Source: Scedosporium boydii
Taxonomy: Eukaryota; Ascomycota; Sordariomycetes; Microascales; Microascaceae
DNA length: 34,390 nt
Direction of reading: 5' to 3'
NCBI GenBank assembly: GCA_002221725.1
Contig: NJFT01000323.1
Span: forward strand, 1-34,390
A model generated the notes under the pieces. The model was not told where the DNA came from and made no database searches. It was given only the letters and a program-made list of their open reading frames with translations. Positions 11,761 through 21,346 of this stretch are shown here, in pieces; position 1 is the first letter of the stretch, and each line of letters begins with the position of its first letter. Position numbers and translations under genes: made by a program.

Positions 11761-12124
11761 AGAGGATCCGTTTGATGCGCTGTGGAAATTGTGCCTCCCA
11801 ATTCACCTTATGCAGCAAACACGAAAATCCAAGACTCGGGACAGACGCCACCCACCATTCCATTCCACTGAATGAAATCTTTCTCTTGAATGAGTCGAAC
11901 TCGGCAGGACTGGACAAATCATACAAGGCGAGAGGAACACATGAAGCTGTATCTTAATATTTCGGAAAGAAAAAGAGGGTTAATTCCCCTTTGATTTCTC
12001 GACGTTACTGACCATCTCTTTATCCTACAAAATCATCGGTCGTTGGATCGGCTCAGCGACCCTAGGATTCTAGCCGTATTCCACTGTCATATGCATTCCT
12101 TAAGCGGTTCCCAAGGACCAATAC
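11761..12124. other. Short intergenic stretch between tRNA-Asn and the kinase-like gene
   Basis: It holds the 5' flank of the tRNA and the 3' flank of the kinase-like gene. I see no feature in it. Confidence 0.6.
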
Positions 12125-13212
12125 CTAACCTTGCTTTTCCCTTTTCAACCCTACGCTGGGCCCATATGGGTTTGGTAGCTCACCAATTTCCGCGTAATGC
12201 CTTATGAAAGTAAACTCCTGGTCATCCCAGTAGTCCGATTGCCGCCACCATGTACCTGCAAATGGAGAGATAATGTCGGCAAAATCCACAAGCACACCTG
12301 ACCCCCGCCAGTTGTTGGTCTTGAATGCCACACGATTGAATCCAGTCGTGTGGAAGAACTCCAGTTGTGCAATGATGTTGTCGGCTTCCAACTTCCATCC
12401 ATGGACATACTCGTAGATGATGGCGTAGTAAGTTTCACCATCCTTGATGTCCAAGAAGTGTGGCGGCTGGTTCCGCGCGAGATGTCTCTTCACATCGATC
12501 CCCTTAAAGAGGGTCCAGCCCATGCAACGAGTTATTTGAACATTTGGGGTGAACGGGGCGAGGTTCTCGGGTGTTTTGGCGGTCAACTCGTGCGGCTCGC
12601 TCGTGCTACTTGCGGTGGAGAATGCTCGCAAATTCTCAAGTGCTTCGGCCAGTGTTTTGGGTTTCGGGTGGAGGTATATTTTCTTCCCGGCTGCGGCTGC
12701 ACGTTCGAGGCTGGTCTCAATCTTCTCCAAGAGTGCGCAATTGATGCATTCTCTCTCGAATGCCCAATATCGCTTCACGCCAGCATCAGGTGGTAGGCGG
12801 CGGTAAAGCCGTTCACGACCAGGATGTAGCGGGTGTGGAGGCGGCACCCAAGCCGGGGAGGCACAAATATTTGGCGGTTGGTGATTCCAGTGAAACTATA
12901 GGGAATGATGGATTTATTAGCGACGGGCCAGAATTATTCTTGATTCATTCGGAAAGGCCAACGTACTATCTTTACCACAACTGCGTCCTCCTGGCCCTTG
13001 ATTCGAGCTTTGATGACACAGCCATCCCGGAGTTGGGGGAAAGATAGATCCGAGACTCGAGTGGTCAAGCATCAAAGCCCAAGTCGCCACAACAATAACA
13101 AATTTCCTCTCAATAAGGGTGATCTCAACATCCTCAACTCACAAACAGCCAAGATTCGCCGTTGGGATGGCTTTGCCAAGTTATCCTCCTCATTAGTGCT
13201 AGGAATAACGCC
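12125..13212 (-). CDS. Degenerate protein-kinase-like protein, 5' end unresolved
   Basis: Three exons are supported: one opening somewhere in 13143-13212, then 12967-13055, then 12125-12895 with the stop. Introns 13056-13142 (donor GTGAGT) and 12896-12966 (donor GTACGT, GCTAAT branch) keep the frame. No ATG lies in frame in the first of these, so at least one more 5' exon exists. The order of elements resembles a kinase fold: D-G-C-V-I-K-A-R-I-K-G then V-V-V-K-I (beta-2/beta-3 with the Lys); R-Y-W-A-F-E-R-E-C (helix C with Glu); Y-A-I-I-Y-E-Y-V (hinge); and H-T-T-G-F-N-R-V-A-F...N-N-W...L-V-D-F-A-D-I in the catalytic-loop and DFG places. The usual HxDL is replaced by R-V-A-F, so catalysis looks lost. 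Such kinase-like proteins are common in Pezizomycotina and mostly unstudied. The fold assignment is inference from spacing. Confidence 0.6.
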
Positions 13213-13763
13213 TCAAGAGCAAGAGCAGTAAACGAGAGCTCAGCGATGGTCATAGGCTGTGAGATCCTTCATTTCATTCTCAATGCAGTTCTTCCCATCA
13301 ATAGGTCGTCTGCCCTGTCCACTGATTCTCGTCCACGCCTCACTCTTAATGAGGGGACAGCCCGAGGATTAACAGCTAGCAATTCCTCAGCAGCAGCACT
13401 CTCACATTATACCTGCCGGGGTTTGCTCCACTACCTGCTCAGGTAAATTTTGCGAAAAGTCGTCTATCATTCTGCATTGTGGTGATACTAGCGTCTTGTC
13501 CAGAGTGGAAGTGGCAATCGCCTTCTCCCAACCCCGATGCGTTTCACAAAGATAGAGCTACCCTACTGATGTTTCTTCCGGTGCTGCACGCATCCGACTG
13601 CCCTAATATCTGTCCACGAGATTGAGAGGAGGGCAAAGGCAATTTTGGACGACTCTATCGCCGGGTAAAGGCAAGGAAACACATCTTCATTCTTCACGGA
13701 GAGCCCGGGTTGGAATCATAACTAAAATTCTAACGCAGATCTCTGGAAAGATTTCCTTCATCC
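13213..13763. other. Region probably holding missing 5' exon(s) of the kinase-like gene
   Basis: On the minus strand an ATG at 13468-13470 opens a frame starting M-I-D-D-F-S-Q-N-L-P-E-Q, followed by a possible GTATAA donor. A second open stretch at about 13226-13350 reads D-G-K-N-C-I-E-N-E-M-K. Either could be upstream exons, but I could not find one splice chain that joins both to 13143-13212. The 3' flank of the four-TM gene lies at the high end. Confidence 0.35.
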
Positions 13764-14965
13764 TCAAACGGAGTTGTCATACCTAAGCCCGCCGTAAAGC
13801 CCGCCACTGTTCCCGGTGATCTTCCCATACAACTCCTTGTAAGGTGGAATGTTACTCCCCATCCGATACAGCATCCCCCAGTAGCTCCACAGCCAGCACG
13901 CAAAAAACGGAACCACATGCATCAAAGCTATGATCAGCGTGGGAACCAGACAAACCACTGACCCTTGGACCCCAGGCTTCGCTAACTGTTTCGCTTGCAG
14001 CGCCAACAATGTGAGCCAAACGGCGAGATATATGCCGACGGGTGTCACCGAGAGGTAGTCCAGCTTCGACGGACGCGGTGCTTGGACACGCTCCTGGGGG
14101 GTCAAGTTCCGATACCTCGCCCGGCAAGCAAAGATAAAGTGAGCTGTGTAGTACGCCAGGAACCAAGTGAACGCCAGTAGCGGTCCCACCCCCAAGAAAA
14201 GGGCCAGCACAGGCCACTCCCAGATAAAGTTGAATTCCCCGTATAATATTCCGGCGATGAGTATATAAAAACCACCAAAAACCGTACAACAAGAGTAGAC
14301 CGTTGTTGGAGGATCTTCGTCGTACAACCTTCGCCACTTGCAATTTCGATATTCCATGTTTCTAAACGACTTACTCCTAATTTATTGATGGGCGGTCAGT
14401 CATGAATGAAGAATGAGGAAGGGGCAAAAAAAATAAAAGAAGGGAAAAAAAAAGAAGTACAAAGAAAGATCGAGAGCGAGGAATGGGAAGAATAGAACTG
14501 ACGCCGACGGCATACATACCACCGGTCTGACTGCAATTTCAGCTCCCAGGGGAAGAGGATACCGTTATACTTCGAATTGATTGCCGCTGATAGTTTTCGG
14601 TATTTGATTTTCAGGCGTAGCTCCTCTCGGCCGATTGTGGCATCGACAGCGATACGATGCCATCGCGAGACGTTCTTTCTGTTGACGCTAGAGAGCGAGT
14701 TGACGTGCTTCTCCAGGAAAGTAAGATACTCAGCCCGGAACTCTTTATCCAGGGCATCATGCTCATTCCTGAGCCGCGTAGAGGCATTTGAGATCTGAAT
14801 AAAGAACAAATCCAAATACGTCAGTATGGATGTGGTTTACTAGTTTGGAGACGAGAAAACGCGGCCGGGAAAAGGAAAAAAAGTGGTTACCTCCTCGCTC
14901 GTCTGGGTCATGACGACGGTCAAGTCGCCCTCATCCGAGGAGGTCTTCGCAGCGTGAATAGACAT
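13764..14965 (-). CDS. Fungal protein with charged N-terminal half and four TM segments, function unknown
   Basis: Exons 14891-14965, 14520-14794 and 13764-14376 give 320 aa. Introns are 96 nt (14795-14890, donor GTAACC) and 143 nt (14377-14519, donor GTATGT, acceptor ATTAG). The start ATG at 14963-14965 lies about 100 nt below a TATATAAA box. Residues 1-117 are hydrophilic and helix-prone (about 28-70, R-L-R-N-E-H-D-A-L-D-K-E-F). The rest holds four hydrophobic segments beginning around T-V-Y-S-C-C, W-E-W-P-V-L, Y-L-S-V-T-P and G-S-V-V-C-L. The tail G-G-L-Y-G-G-L is Gly-rich. I do not recognise the family; it may be an integral membrane protein with a cytosolic helical domain. A GTATGA donor-like site overlaps the last codons (near 13782), and a CCAG at 13737-13740 could give a slightly different C-terminus. 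Confidence 0.75.
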
Positions 14966-16128
14966 GGCTGGCGATGGGTTGTAACGGATTTATCTTTTAG
15001 ATGAATTCGAAATGAGGAATGTACAAGGTATTCCGGAGACACAAACCCGGCTGCTGAATGGGTTTATATATCAACTTAGTGTCCACGACGATAGTTCCTT
15101 GTGATATTTCGCCGAGTCCAAGATCCGGCCATGGGACCTATCGGAGGAACTGCCGCGAGGATGATGCTAAGCGTACGCTGTTAGGGCAAATAACCTGATT
15201 AAATTGTTTTCGCTTCTCCAAACTATACCGACCCTCAATTAATGAGGCCGGAGAAGCGCAGTAAACTTGAGGTATCTTCCGTTGTTAGCACCGCTTACCG
15301 CCCCACTTCGGCGTCCGGGTCCCCGATTTAAACTTCGGCTTGGGTACCAGCCCGCAGCGGAAGGAAGACCGCCTTCTCGGCCTCTTGCGCGCCCATGCGT
15401 AAATTCTTTGAACTCATTTGAGGCCCAGTTCTAACTCTGATTCTCACGCCGACTCTAAATCCGTACATTCCAAGCGTCGCGTTTATGCGGTTTCTCTATC
15501 CGAGGCTTGGCCGTTAGTAGGATGCTGCAGGCGTCAAAGTGGTGGATAAGATTCTCATCTCACCCCAACCCTCAATGACCAGGTCGTCTCGCTGACAAAA
15601 CGTCGCCATGGATAGTAGAATGTCTAATCCAGTCTGCGTGCAACCTTTTGGCGTGTACGGCGGCAAAATCGGTCATTACATGTTGAGAAGTTCAATCGCG
15701 CGAGTAGTCCACGCGAAGAGATGGTGCTATCTCTCTCGGCAGCAGCTCGCCATGCAGCACGAGAGATCGCGAGAACCTGAGCTTCGCTTTCATTTGGGGG
15801 CCGTATGTGAGGATCTAGGTGGCTGAATCAAGATCCCTTACACCTTGCTGTTTCATGCAAGCGCTGAACCCTGAGAAAAGGGACTTACCAGATTGGTCGG
15901 CTCCAAGGGCGAACTAGCATTTCGAAGGGCAGTCAATTTTGGAATGTAATGTGCGGCCGCTTCGGCAATGCAAACCGGCTGCGAGCACTGCTGAACCCCA
16001 GGCTGCGTACCACGAAGCGTCGGAAGCGACGCGAGGGACTTGACTTGCAATAAATATCCCATTCGTAGAACTTCCGCCCACTTCCTGTCGTGATTCCTTT
16101 GATTGATACCCTCATACCAGTTCTCACA
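14966..16128. other. Intergenic, 1.2 kb, promoter of the four-TM gene and unassigned DNA
   Basis: It contains the TATA box of the gene below it at 15063-15070. ORFs on the plus strand (for example 15608-15826) have no recognisable content. On the minus strand an open frame reaches down to 15933 (see the candidate at 16129-16672). Confidence 0.5.
15063..15070 (-). promoter_or_regulatory. TATA box of the four-TM protein gene
   Basis: The minus strand reads TATATAAA, about 100 nt upstream of the ATG at 14965. This is a usual distance when a short 5' leader follows. The site is inferred from sequence only. Confidence 0.55.
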
Positions 16129-16672
16129 TTAGGTATCTCGCGCAATGTTCCAAGAGCAGCGGCAAGGCTCCACCAATACAGCATTAAGACCGTGAACAAG
16201 AAAAGCGACCCTATTTTATGATGGTGGTGGACATCTAAAATGACCAACATCGAGAAGACTTACTTGCCATGTAGATGAGCAGCATTTAGTGCACCTCCGG
16301 GGCTCCACGCTTCCATGCCCTGAAGACGGCGGTTCCAGACGCATGATAGGACCAAGTATCCGGCCAAGCCCGATTCGGCATTTCCCATACCGCAAAAGGC
16401 TGACCAAATCCAGCTTTTCCTCCATTTCGTGATTTCGGACACTGCTGTGCCCTCCGATAACTGTATAGAGGAGACCTTGTCTTTCGCTCCTCCACGCTCA
16501 AAACATTGAACGTAAGGTGTCGATTCTCGAGCAATTGGCATATGACCTCTGCCTTTTCTGCCATGTCTAAGTGCCGAAGTCCACAGAATCGATGGAATTC
16601 GCTCGTCGGTACCCTCGGCGACAGGTAGTTGGTTGGATCGACATCAAACTCGTCCGTCAGTGGTGGACTCCT
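16129..16672 (-). CDS. Candidate multi-exon gene of unknown function, 5' end missing
   Basis: A possible chain is exon 16391-16672, intron 16320-16390 (GTATGG...TTCAG), exon 16264-16319, intron 16211-16263 (GTAAGT...ATAG, 53 nt) and exon 16129-16210 ending TAA. The first exon follows a strong acceptor, a T8 tract then CTTGCCGCTACAG. It reads S-P-P-L-T-D-E-F-D-V-D-P-T-N-Y-L-S-P and then L-R-H-L-D-M-A-E-K-A-E-V-I-C-Q-L-L-E-N. Both look like real protein by residue make-up. There is no start codon in frame, and I recognise no domain. An alternative reading uses ATG 16283-16285, the same 53-nt intron, and continues to 15933, giving a 99-aa product with a signal-peptide-like start (M-L-L-I-Y-M-A-R, then a long hydrophobic run). 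Only one of these can be right, and neither may be. Confidence 0.2.
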
Positions 16673-16741
16673 CTGTAGCGGCAAGAAAAAAAGTTGTAGG
16701 TATCTATTCATTACTCCAGGCTGAAAGCCAGCCCACTCACC

Positions 16742-16763
16742 CATAACCATAACCATAACCACA
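16742..16763. repeat. Short CCATAA tandem repeat
   Basis: Three to four units of CCATAA (TTATGG on the other strand) lie between CDC26 and the candidate gene below it. It differs from the fungal telomere unit TTAGGG and is best read as a microsatellite. Confidence 0.8.
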
Positions 16764-16873
16764 AGAGAGACTCGAATCCTCGCCTCGCCCCACCTCTACC
16801 CAGTCAAACCATTTGCCCCTTTCCCCAGCCCACAGCCCACGGCTTCCAGATCTCCAATTCTCAAGTCCATACC

Positions 16874-17140
16874 TCACCTCCCCCTTCCCCGCCTCGAAAC
16901 CCCAATCCTCTCATCCCTCGTCCTCGGCGCTTGGCCCTGCTGCTCCTGCTGCTGTCTCTGACGCGCAATCATCTCTTCCTGGCCCGCCTCCATCATCTGC
17001 GTATCGGTCATCATTTGTCCTCCAGCGGCGGCAGCCAAACTGCGGCGCACGGCCAACGCTGCTTCTTTTGCGCGGCGGTCTTCGTAGGCGGCTACGTCTT
17101 CGGCTGTTATGGACAGCGTTGTGGCAGGGCGGCGAAGCAT
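16874..17140 (-). CDS. CDC26: Anaphase-promoting complex subunit Cdc26/Apc12
   Basis: One exon encodes 88 aa. The start M-L-R-R-P-A-T-T-L-S-I-T-A-E-D-V-A-A-Y-E matches the family signature: human CDC26 begins [20 protein letters not shown], and fission yeast Hcn1 has a very similar MLRRNPT...ITAEDV. Cdc26 is a small nuclear scaffold subunit of the APC/C ubiquitin ligase; its N-terminal Met and first residues insert into the TPR superhelix of Cdc16/Apc6. Residues 20-38 continue the helix (R-R-A-K-E-A-A-L-A-V-R-R). A Met/Gln-rich linker covers about 43-70. R-D-E-R-I-G-V near the end matches the second conserved block, RERRIGI, in Hcn1. The ATG lies in CAACAATG. A GTGAGG donor-like site overlaps the stop, so a spliced C-terminus is possible, but the length is already right for the family. 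Confidence 0.86.
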   Translation of the reverse strand: MLRRPATTLSITAEDVAAYEDRRAKEAALAVRRSLAAAAGGQMMTDTQMMEAGQEEMIARQRQQQEQQGQAPRTRDERIGVSRRGRGR

Positions 17141-18066
17141 TGTTGCTGACTTTTCTTCCTATGTTTATTGTATGGATTTTCGTGAGGTGGTCCGTATTGA
17201 TTCGACGAGTGAGAATCGATGTGTCCGATGTGAGTGGAATGAGTTGTGGGACAGGGCTGATGAGACTCTGGAATGAGGCGCGAGATGAGATCGCGTCGGG
17301 GAGAAAAATAAGCCGAAGAGTGTTGATGGCAATTTCTTAGGCTCAGAGTCGTTTAAAACCACTTCAGACTTAGAAACACGAAATTAAAGAGGTGATCCGT
17401 GAGGCAATATGAAGCACAAGAACTGAGAGCCGAACCTGGGCGGTTGAGTTGATGTCAGTTGTGGTGTCTGAAAAGAATCAATGGTTGAAGTAGGCTGCGA
17501 TTGTGTGTTGATGTTCAATGTCGACATCCCGCGTTAGTCATACAATCGAGACGCTGGAGGTGGAAGGCGCCGCCAGCCACCACACTTGGCTCATCGGCGC
17601 TCACTCGTTCAACATTGCCACTCCACTGGCCACAGCTGAGCAATCGTCATTATCAACTTCGAAGCTCCATGATACTTGCAACGCGAGTTTGATCTCATTT
17701 CATTGTGTCTCTTTAATTTGTTCTAATTTACCTAAAGTTTGTACCTCGTAGCTTCTCATACCATACCCAGAATTGTCCTTGTCGCCTCAAACCCATTCAA
17801 AACAACTCTCATTATATCCCATGACCCATTTCAAAAGACCCCAATACCGAATCCGAATCCAGACTCCAATGCTCATTCCCAGAAAAGAAAAGAAAAATTG
17901 AGAAAAAAAGATAGCAAGAAAACAAGGCCGGCCAAGCTCAATCTACCCTGGGTATTTCCCATATCCATTATTGCGCCTCACTCACAAAGAACAAAAGAGA
18001 AACCTCCAGGAAAGGATGGTCGTGACAAAGAAACCTTGACAAGACACCAGCAAAATAGGATAACCG

Positions 18067-18098
<32 letters not shown>

Positions 18099-18160
18099 GG
18101 AAAACAAAGTTGAAGAGCCCACTAAAAGGGTACGCATCTCACACATTCTTCTGACTGTAC
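17141..18160. other. Intergenic, 1 kb, CDC26 promoter and 3' flank of the 692-aa gene
   Basis: The part near 17140 should hold the CDC26 promoter. Near the other gene there is an A-rich stretch (17885-17930) and an A29 run. No gene was recognised. Confidence 0.55.
18067..18095. repeat. A29 homopolymer
   Basis: An unbroken run of 29 A is followed by GGGGG, 66 bases beyond the stop of the 692-aa gene. On that gene's sense strand it is T29. It is prone to length error in sequencing. Confidence 0.9.
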
Positions 18161-20239
18161 CTAAAAATCACCCGCCGAGCAAAACTCGGCCTCCCACCGA
18201 AGAAAGTCACCCAGATCGTGCACCAAATTCGAGCCCATTGGCATAACATCTGCATTATTGCCCGCCTCCAGCTCCGCCGGCCTACCGTCCCGAGATAGGC
18301 TCGTCTCGCTTTCGCAGCTGCTGCGCCTGTACTTCCGCGGATGGCCCTCGATGGTCCACCGCTTAATCTGGCATCCGCCGCCCGTGGAGAACTTGGATGT
18401 GTCGGGCTTGCCTTCATTCCAGAATCCCGTGGGGTAGTCCAGCGCGACGGGGATCGGAAGGTTGGTGTAATCTTCTTCGCCATCTTCCTCGTCGTCATCG
18501 TAGCAAGAGGACGAAGCCGAGATGGGTGAGGTGGAGGAGGACGACTCGTCGGAGCCCTCCGGCCGATCGCCAGGCTGCGCGGGGACAAGCGCGCCGATTC
18601 TGGAGAAGCCTAGTTCGCCTAGCCACTCCTTGAGGTCGGCGATTTCCTCCTCCTCGGAGTACTGCGGCGTGAGGTCCGGACTGCCGTAGAAGAAGTCGCC
18701 GGCACCGCCCATGATGGCCATCTGGAAGGCCGTCCAGTCGAGAGTGTTCTCGGTGTCGAATTTGAGGTCTAGACCGGCCTTCGCGATACGGATGGGCCCG
18801 TGGCGGATGCCGGGCATCGTAAAGGTGCAAGGGTTCGACTTGAAAAAGACGAAGTCTTCGTCCTCGAAGGGGTCGTCAAGGCTATCCGTCGTTGGCGTGT
18901 TGCTGTGGATCGGGAGCTTGACACCCTCATCGTCTGTTTCGTTTTCTGGAGTGGTCACTAGGAGTTCGGGTATGGTGGGCATTTGCGATTGAGTATCGGC
19001 GTTAATATAGCGAGCAGGGTTCTTTGCAGGAGGGTTAGGAGCGGGAGAGGAAGATCCTTCCGGTGTCAGAGGAGAGACGCCGTCCTCCGCGGGAGTCGTG
19101 TTCCTTCGGACTGAGAAGTCCCGACGAACTACGTCATGGGTAAGTTCCTGCTGAACCAGCAAATCTCTGCGGGGCCCAGCAACGGCAGTTGAAGCACCAA
19201 TACGCTTAGCCAAATCCTCGAGATGGAAGGGTTCATTGGGACTCTCCGGATCCTCAAGTTTGAGGCTTGGGATCGCCTCAGTCGCCTCCGCCGATTCCCG
19301 CTCCTGCTGTGACGCAGCCCTTTGTTCCCGCCTCCGCTTATAGTCATTGACCTGCTCAGGCGTGACCATCTCGTCAACCTCGATCTTCTTGAACATTTTT
19401 CCGGTCAAGAGGTCGGTGATGTTATCCGTAAACGTCCACCGAGACGGATCCTTGTCCATCTTCTTCAAGCTGGGTTTTTTGGTATGTTTATTTTTCTTGC
19501 CTTTGTTCTTGGTAATTGAACCGCTGCGTACGAGTGGTGTCCCCTTCGTTGCGCGCTTGTCCTCTTCTGGAGCGGAGACACGTGTGGGGATGGGCGCCAG
19601 GGCAGGCGTAGGTGGACATGGGAGCACGGTAGACTCGGACTTGGACCGGAACGTTCGGATGGAGCCAATATTAAATGACCTAGGGCTTCCCACGGGCTTC
19701 CTGGGAATATCCCGTTGCTGTTCCATGTAGTCGTGGTTGTTGTTACTGAGGTCAAATGAGCGAGCGGGCGACACGGCCCGTGCGAAGGGGCTTGAAGGAC
19801 GTAGCCTCTCCACGGGATAACTCGTAAAGGACCGTCGCTGGGCCGAGTGGTCTGCGGTGTTGCCAGAGTCCGGACTTAAGGAGTTCGTGCCCGTCTGGCA
19901 GTCGGCTTGGGATATCCTTGTGAACCCGGCCCCCGAGTCCCGGCGGGGAGGAGGATGATTCACAGGGCTGAATTGAGGTGCGGCGGGAAGGGGCTTGGCG
20001 ATGTCCTGGAGGATATCGACCATGGTATCGACCGACGTTCGTCTGTCGGAGAAGGAAGGCCTGCGAGGTTGGAGTTGACTGGGGCGGGCGTGGCTCGACG
20101 ACCGGGGCTTTTGCGGAGGAGAGGGAGGAGCGGGAGAAGCGGAGTAGTAGGCCTCTCCGTCCCTGCGCCTTTGGGAATCCGGTCTTGGGGTGCCGCGATC
20201 CGCGTTTGATGGCAAGAGATATTGTGTGCGTTCGGCCAT
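18161..20239 (-). CDS. 692-aa low-complexity protein with a conserved-looking middle block, function unknown
   Basis: A single open exon. I chose ATG 20237-20239 (M-A-E-R-T-Q-Y-L-L-P). The frame is open up to 20410, but a TATA box at 20348-20357 lies inside that extension, so the upstream Met would not be transcribed. The first 240 residues are rich in Pro, Ser and Arg, with many S-P sites. A basic stretch at about 244-260 (K-N-K-G-K-K-N-K-H-T-K-K) could be a nuclear signal. It is followed by W-T-F-T-D-N-I-T-D-L-L-T-G-K-M-F-K-K-I-E-V-D-E-M near 268-291, the most ordered part. The C-terminal third has an acidic patch, D-L-T-P-Q-Y-S-E-E-E-E-I-A-D-L-K-E-W-L, and ends in an aromatic-rich L-G-D-F-L-R-W-E-A-E-F. 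No enzyme motif is visible. I believe this is a Pezizomycotina-conserved protein but cannot name a function. Confidence 0.85.
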   Translation of the reverse strand: MAERTQYLLPSNADRGTPRPDSQRRRDGEAYYSASPAPPSPPQKPRSSSHARPSQLQPRRPSFSDRRTSVDTMVDILQDIAKPLPAAPQFSPVNHPPPRRDSGAGFTRISQADCQTGTNSLSPDSGNTADHSAQRRSFTSYPVERLRPSSPFARAVSPARSFDLSNNNHDYMEQQRDIPRKPVGSPRSFNIGSIRTFRSKSESTVLPCPPTPALAPIPTRVSAPEEDKRATKGTPLVRSGSITKNKGKKNKHTKKPSLKKMDKDPSRWTFTDNITDLLTGKMFKKIEVDEMVTPEQVNDYKRRREQRAASQQERESAEATEAIPSLKLEDPESPNEPFHLEDLAKRIGASTAVAGPRRDLLVQQELTHDVVRRDFSVRRNTTPAEDGVSPLTPEGSSSPAPNPPAKNPARYINADTQSQMPTIPELLVTTPENETDDEGVKLPIHSNTPTTDSLDDPFEDEDFVFFKSNPCTFTMPGIRHGPIRIAKAGLDLKFDTENTLDWTAFQMAIMGGAGDFFYGSPDLTPQYSEEEEIADLKEWLGELGFSRIGALVPAQPGDRPEGSDESSSSTSPISASSSCYDDDEEDGEEDYTNLPIPVALDYPTGFWNEGKPDTSKFSTGGGCQIKRWTIEGHPRKYRRSSCESETSLSRDGRPAELEAGNNADVMPMGSNLVHDLGDFLRWEAEFCSAGDF

Positions 20240-20347
20240 GTGAGTGTGAGTGTGTGGTAGTTGAGTTCTCCGAAATTCTGAGTCCTGCTCTTGATGAAAT
20301 TCATCTCTACATGTATCACATGTACCATCGTTGAAGCACTCCGGGGC

Positions 20348-20357
20348 TATATATATT
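20348..20357 (-). promoter_or_regulatory. TATA box of the 692-aa protein gene
   Basis: TATATATATT on the plus strand reads AATATATATA on the gene's strand, about 110 nt upstream of the chosen ATG at 20239. It supports that start over the in-frame Met at 20410. Confidence 0.6.
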
Positions 20358-20506
20358 GTCGGTGGACGAGACCTCCCTACGTAAGCGACGACGGGACTTT
20401 GCAACGCCATCTCAAAGCGGTGGGTTTAGTGAAACCCGAACGCTGGGCTCTCGCTTTGTGCTTTGGTTGCTGACTAGAACCAGAGGCTTTCACGATGGGA
20501 CAATGC

Positions 20507-20530
20507 TGGTGGTGGTGGTGGTGGTGGTGT
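20507..20530. repeat. TGG trinucleotide run
   Basis: About seven tandem GGT/TGG units in non-coding DNA upstream of the 692-aa gene. Confidence 0.85.
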
Positions 20531-21346
20531 GGCGACTCGGACTAACAAAGACGGAAGGAGGGGCAGGATGTTGTGTTTCGGTGGCTCGAATAAGCACAAC
20601 TCGAGATGCTTAACGCTGAGTAGTGGATTTTATCGGCCCTAACGAGTTCCTTTCTTCGGGGGCCTTTGTCGCTTCTTGGATGGAGGCAAAAAAAGGGATA
20701 TTTGGTGAATGAAATCGTTGTCGATATGGTGGTACAACGAGGCACGAGGGCAGGAGCGAAGTGGTCGGGGAAGCCTTTTAGAAAGGAGACCAAGGTTGTA
20801 AAAGTAGGCGAATGATGGAAGAGGCCAAGTCGATTATAAGGAAACAACAACAACAAAGAAAATTATCAATCGAGGGGAGATGGAGGGTCGGGAGAAACGG
20901 AGAGGGATCGAAGGGAGGAATAACAGATGTAAGATCTTCTTTTTTTAGGGTCGGTGTTGCATCTCTTTTTTTGTATGACCGGCTTATACTTGCGAACGTG
21001 ACGTTTTCTTGCTGTCAACGACATGATGGGCTGTTTTTTGTTTAAACTACATTCTTAATACGTTCTACTTCTATTCATGTACGCATTCGGACTGGGCAGG
21101 CTGCAGGTATGCAGCGAGATTGGCAGGGTTGCAGTACGGTACTCGCAGAACGGGGCAATGTTGTGTGGGATGTGGTATGCAAGCGGATTCGAAGGGGGTG
21201 TGGGTGGAAGAAGGAAAAGGGAAGAAAGGGAAGAAGAGAAGAAGCGAAGAAACGAAAGGGAGGGTGTGGATCGAGCGTGAAGGTACGAACGAAGTAGGGG
21301 CGAAGAGAAGATGCAGCAGGACATGGCCAAGCATGGCATGGACAAA

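Noticed and set aside
20240..20410. 57-residue N-terminal extension of the 692-aa protein
   Set aside because: The extension contains the TATA box on the same strand and has no typical leader content. The lower Met is the likelier start.
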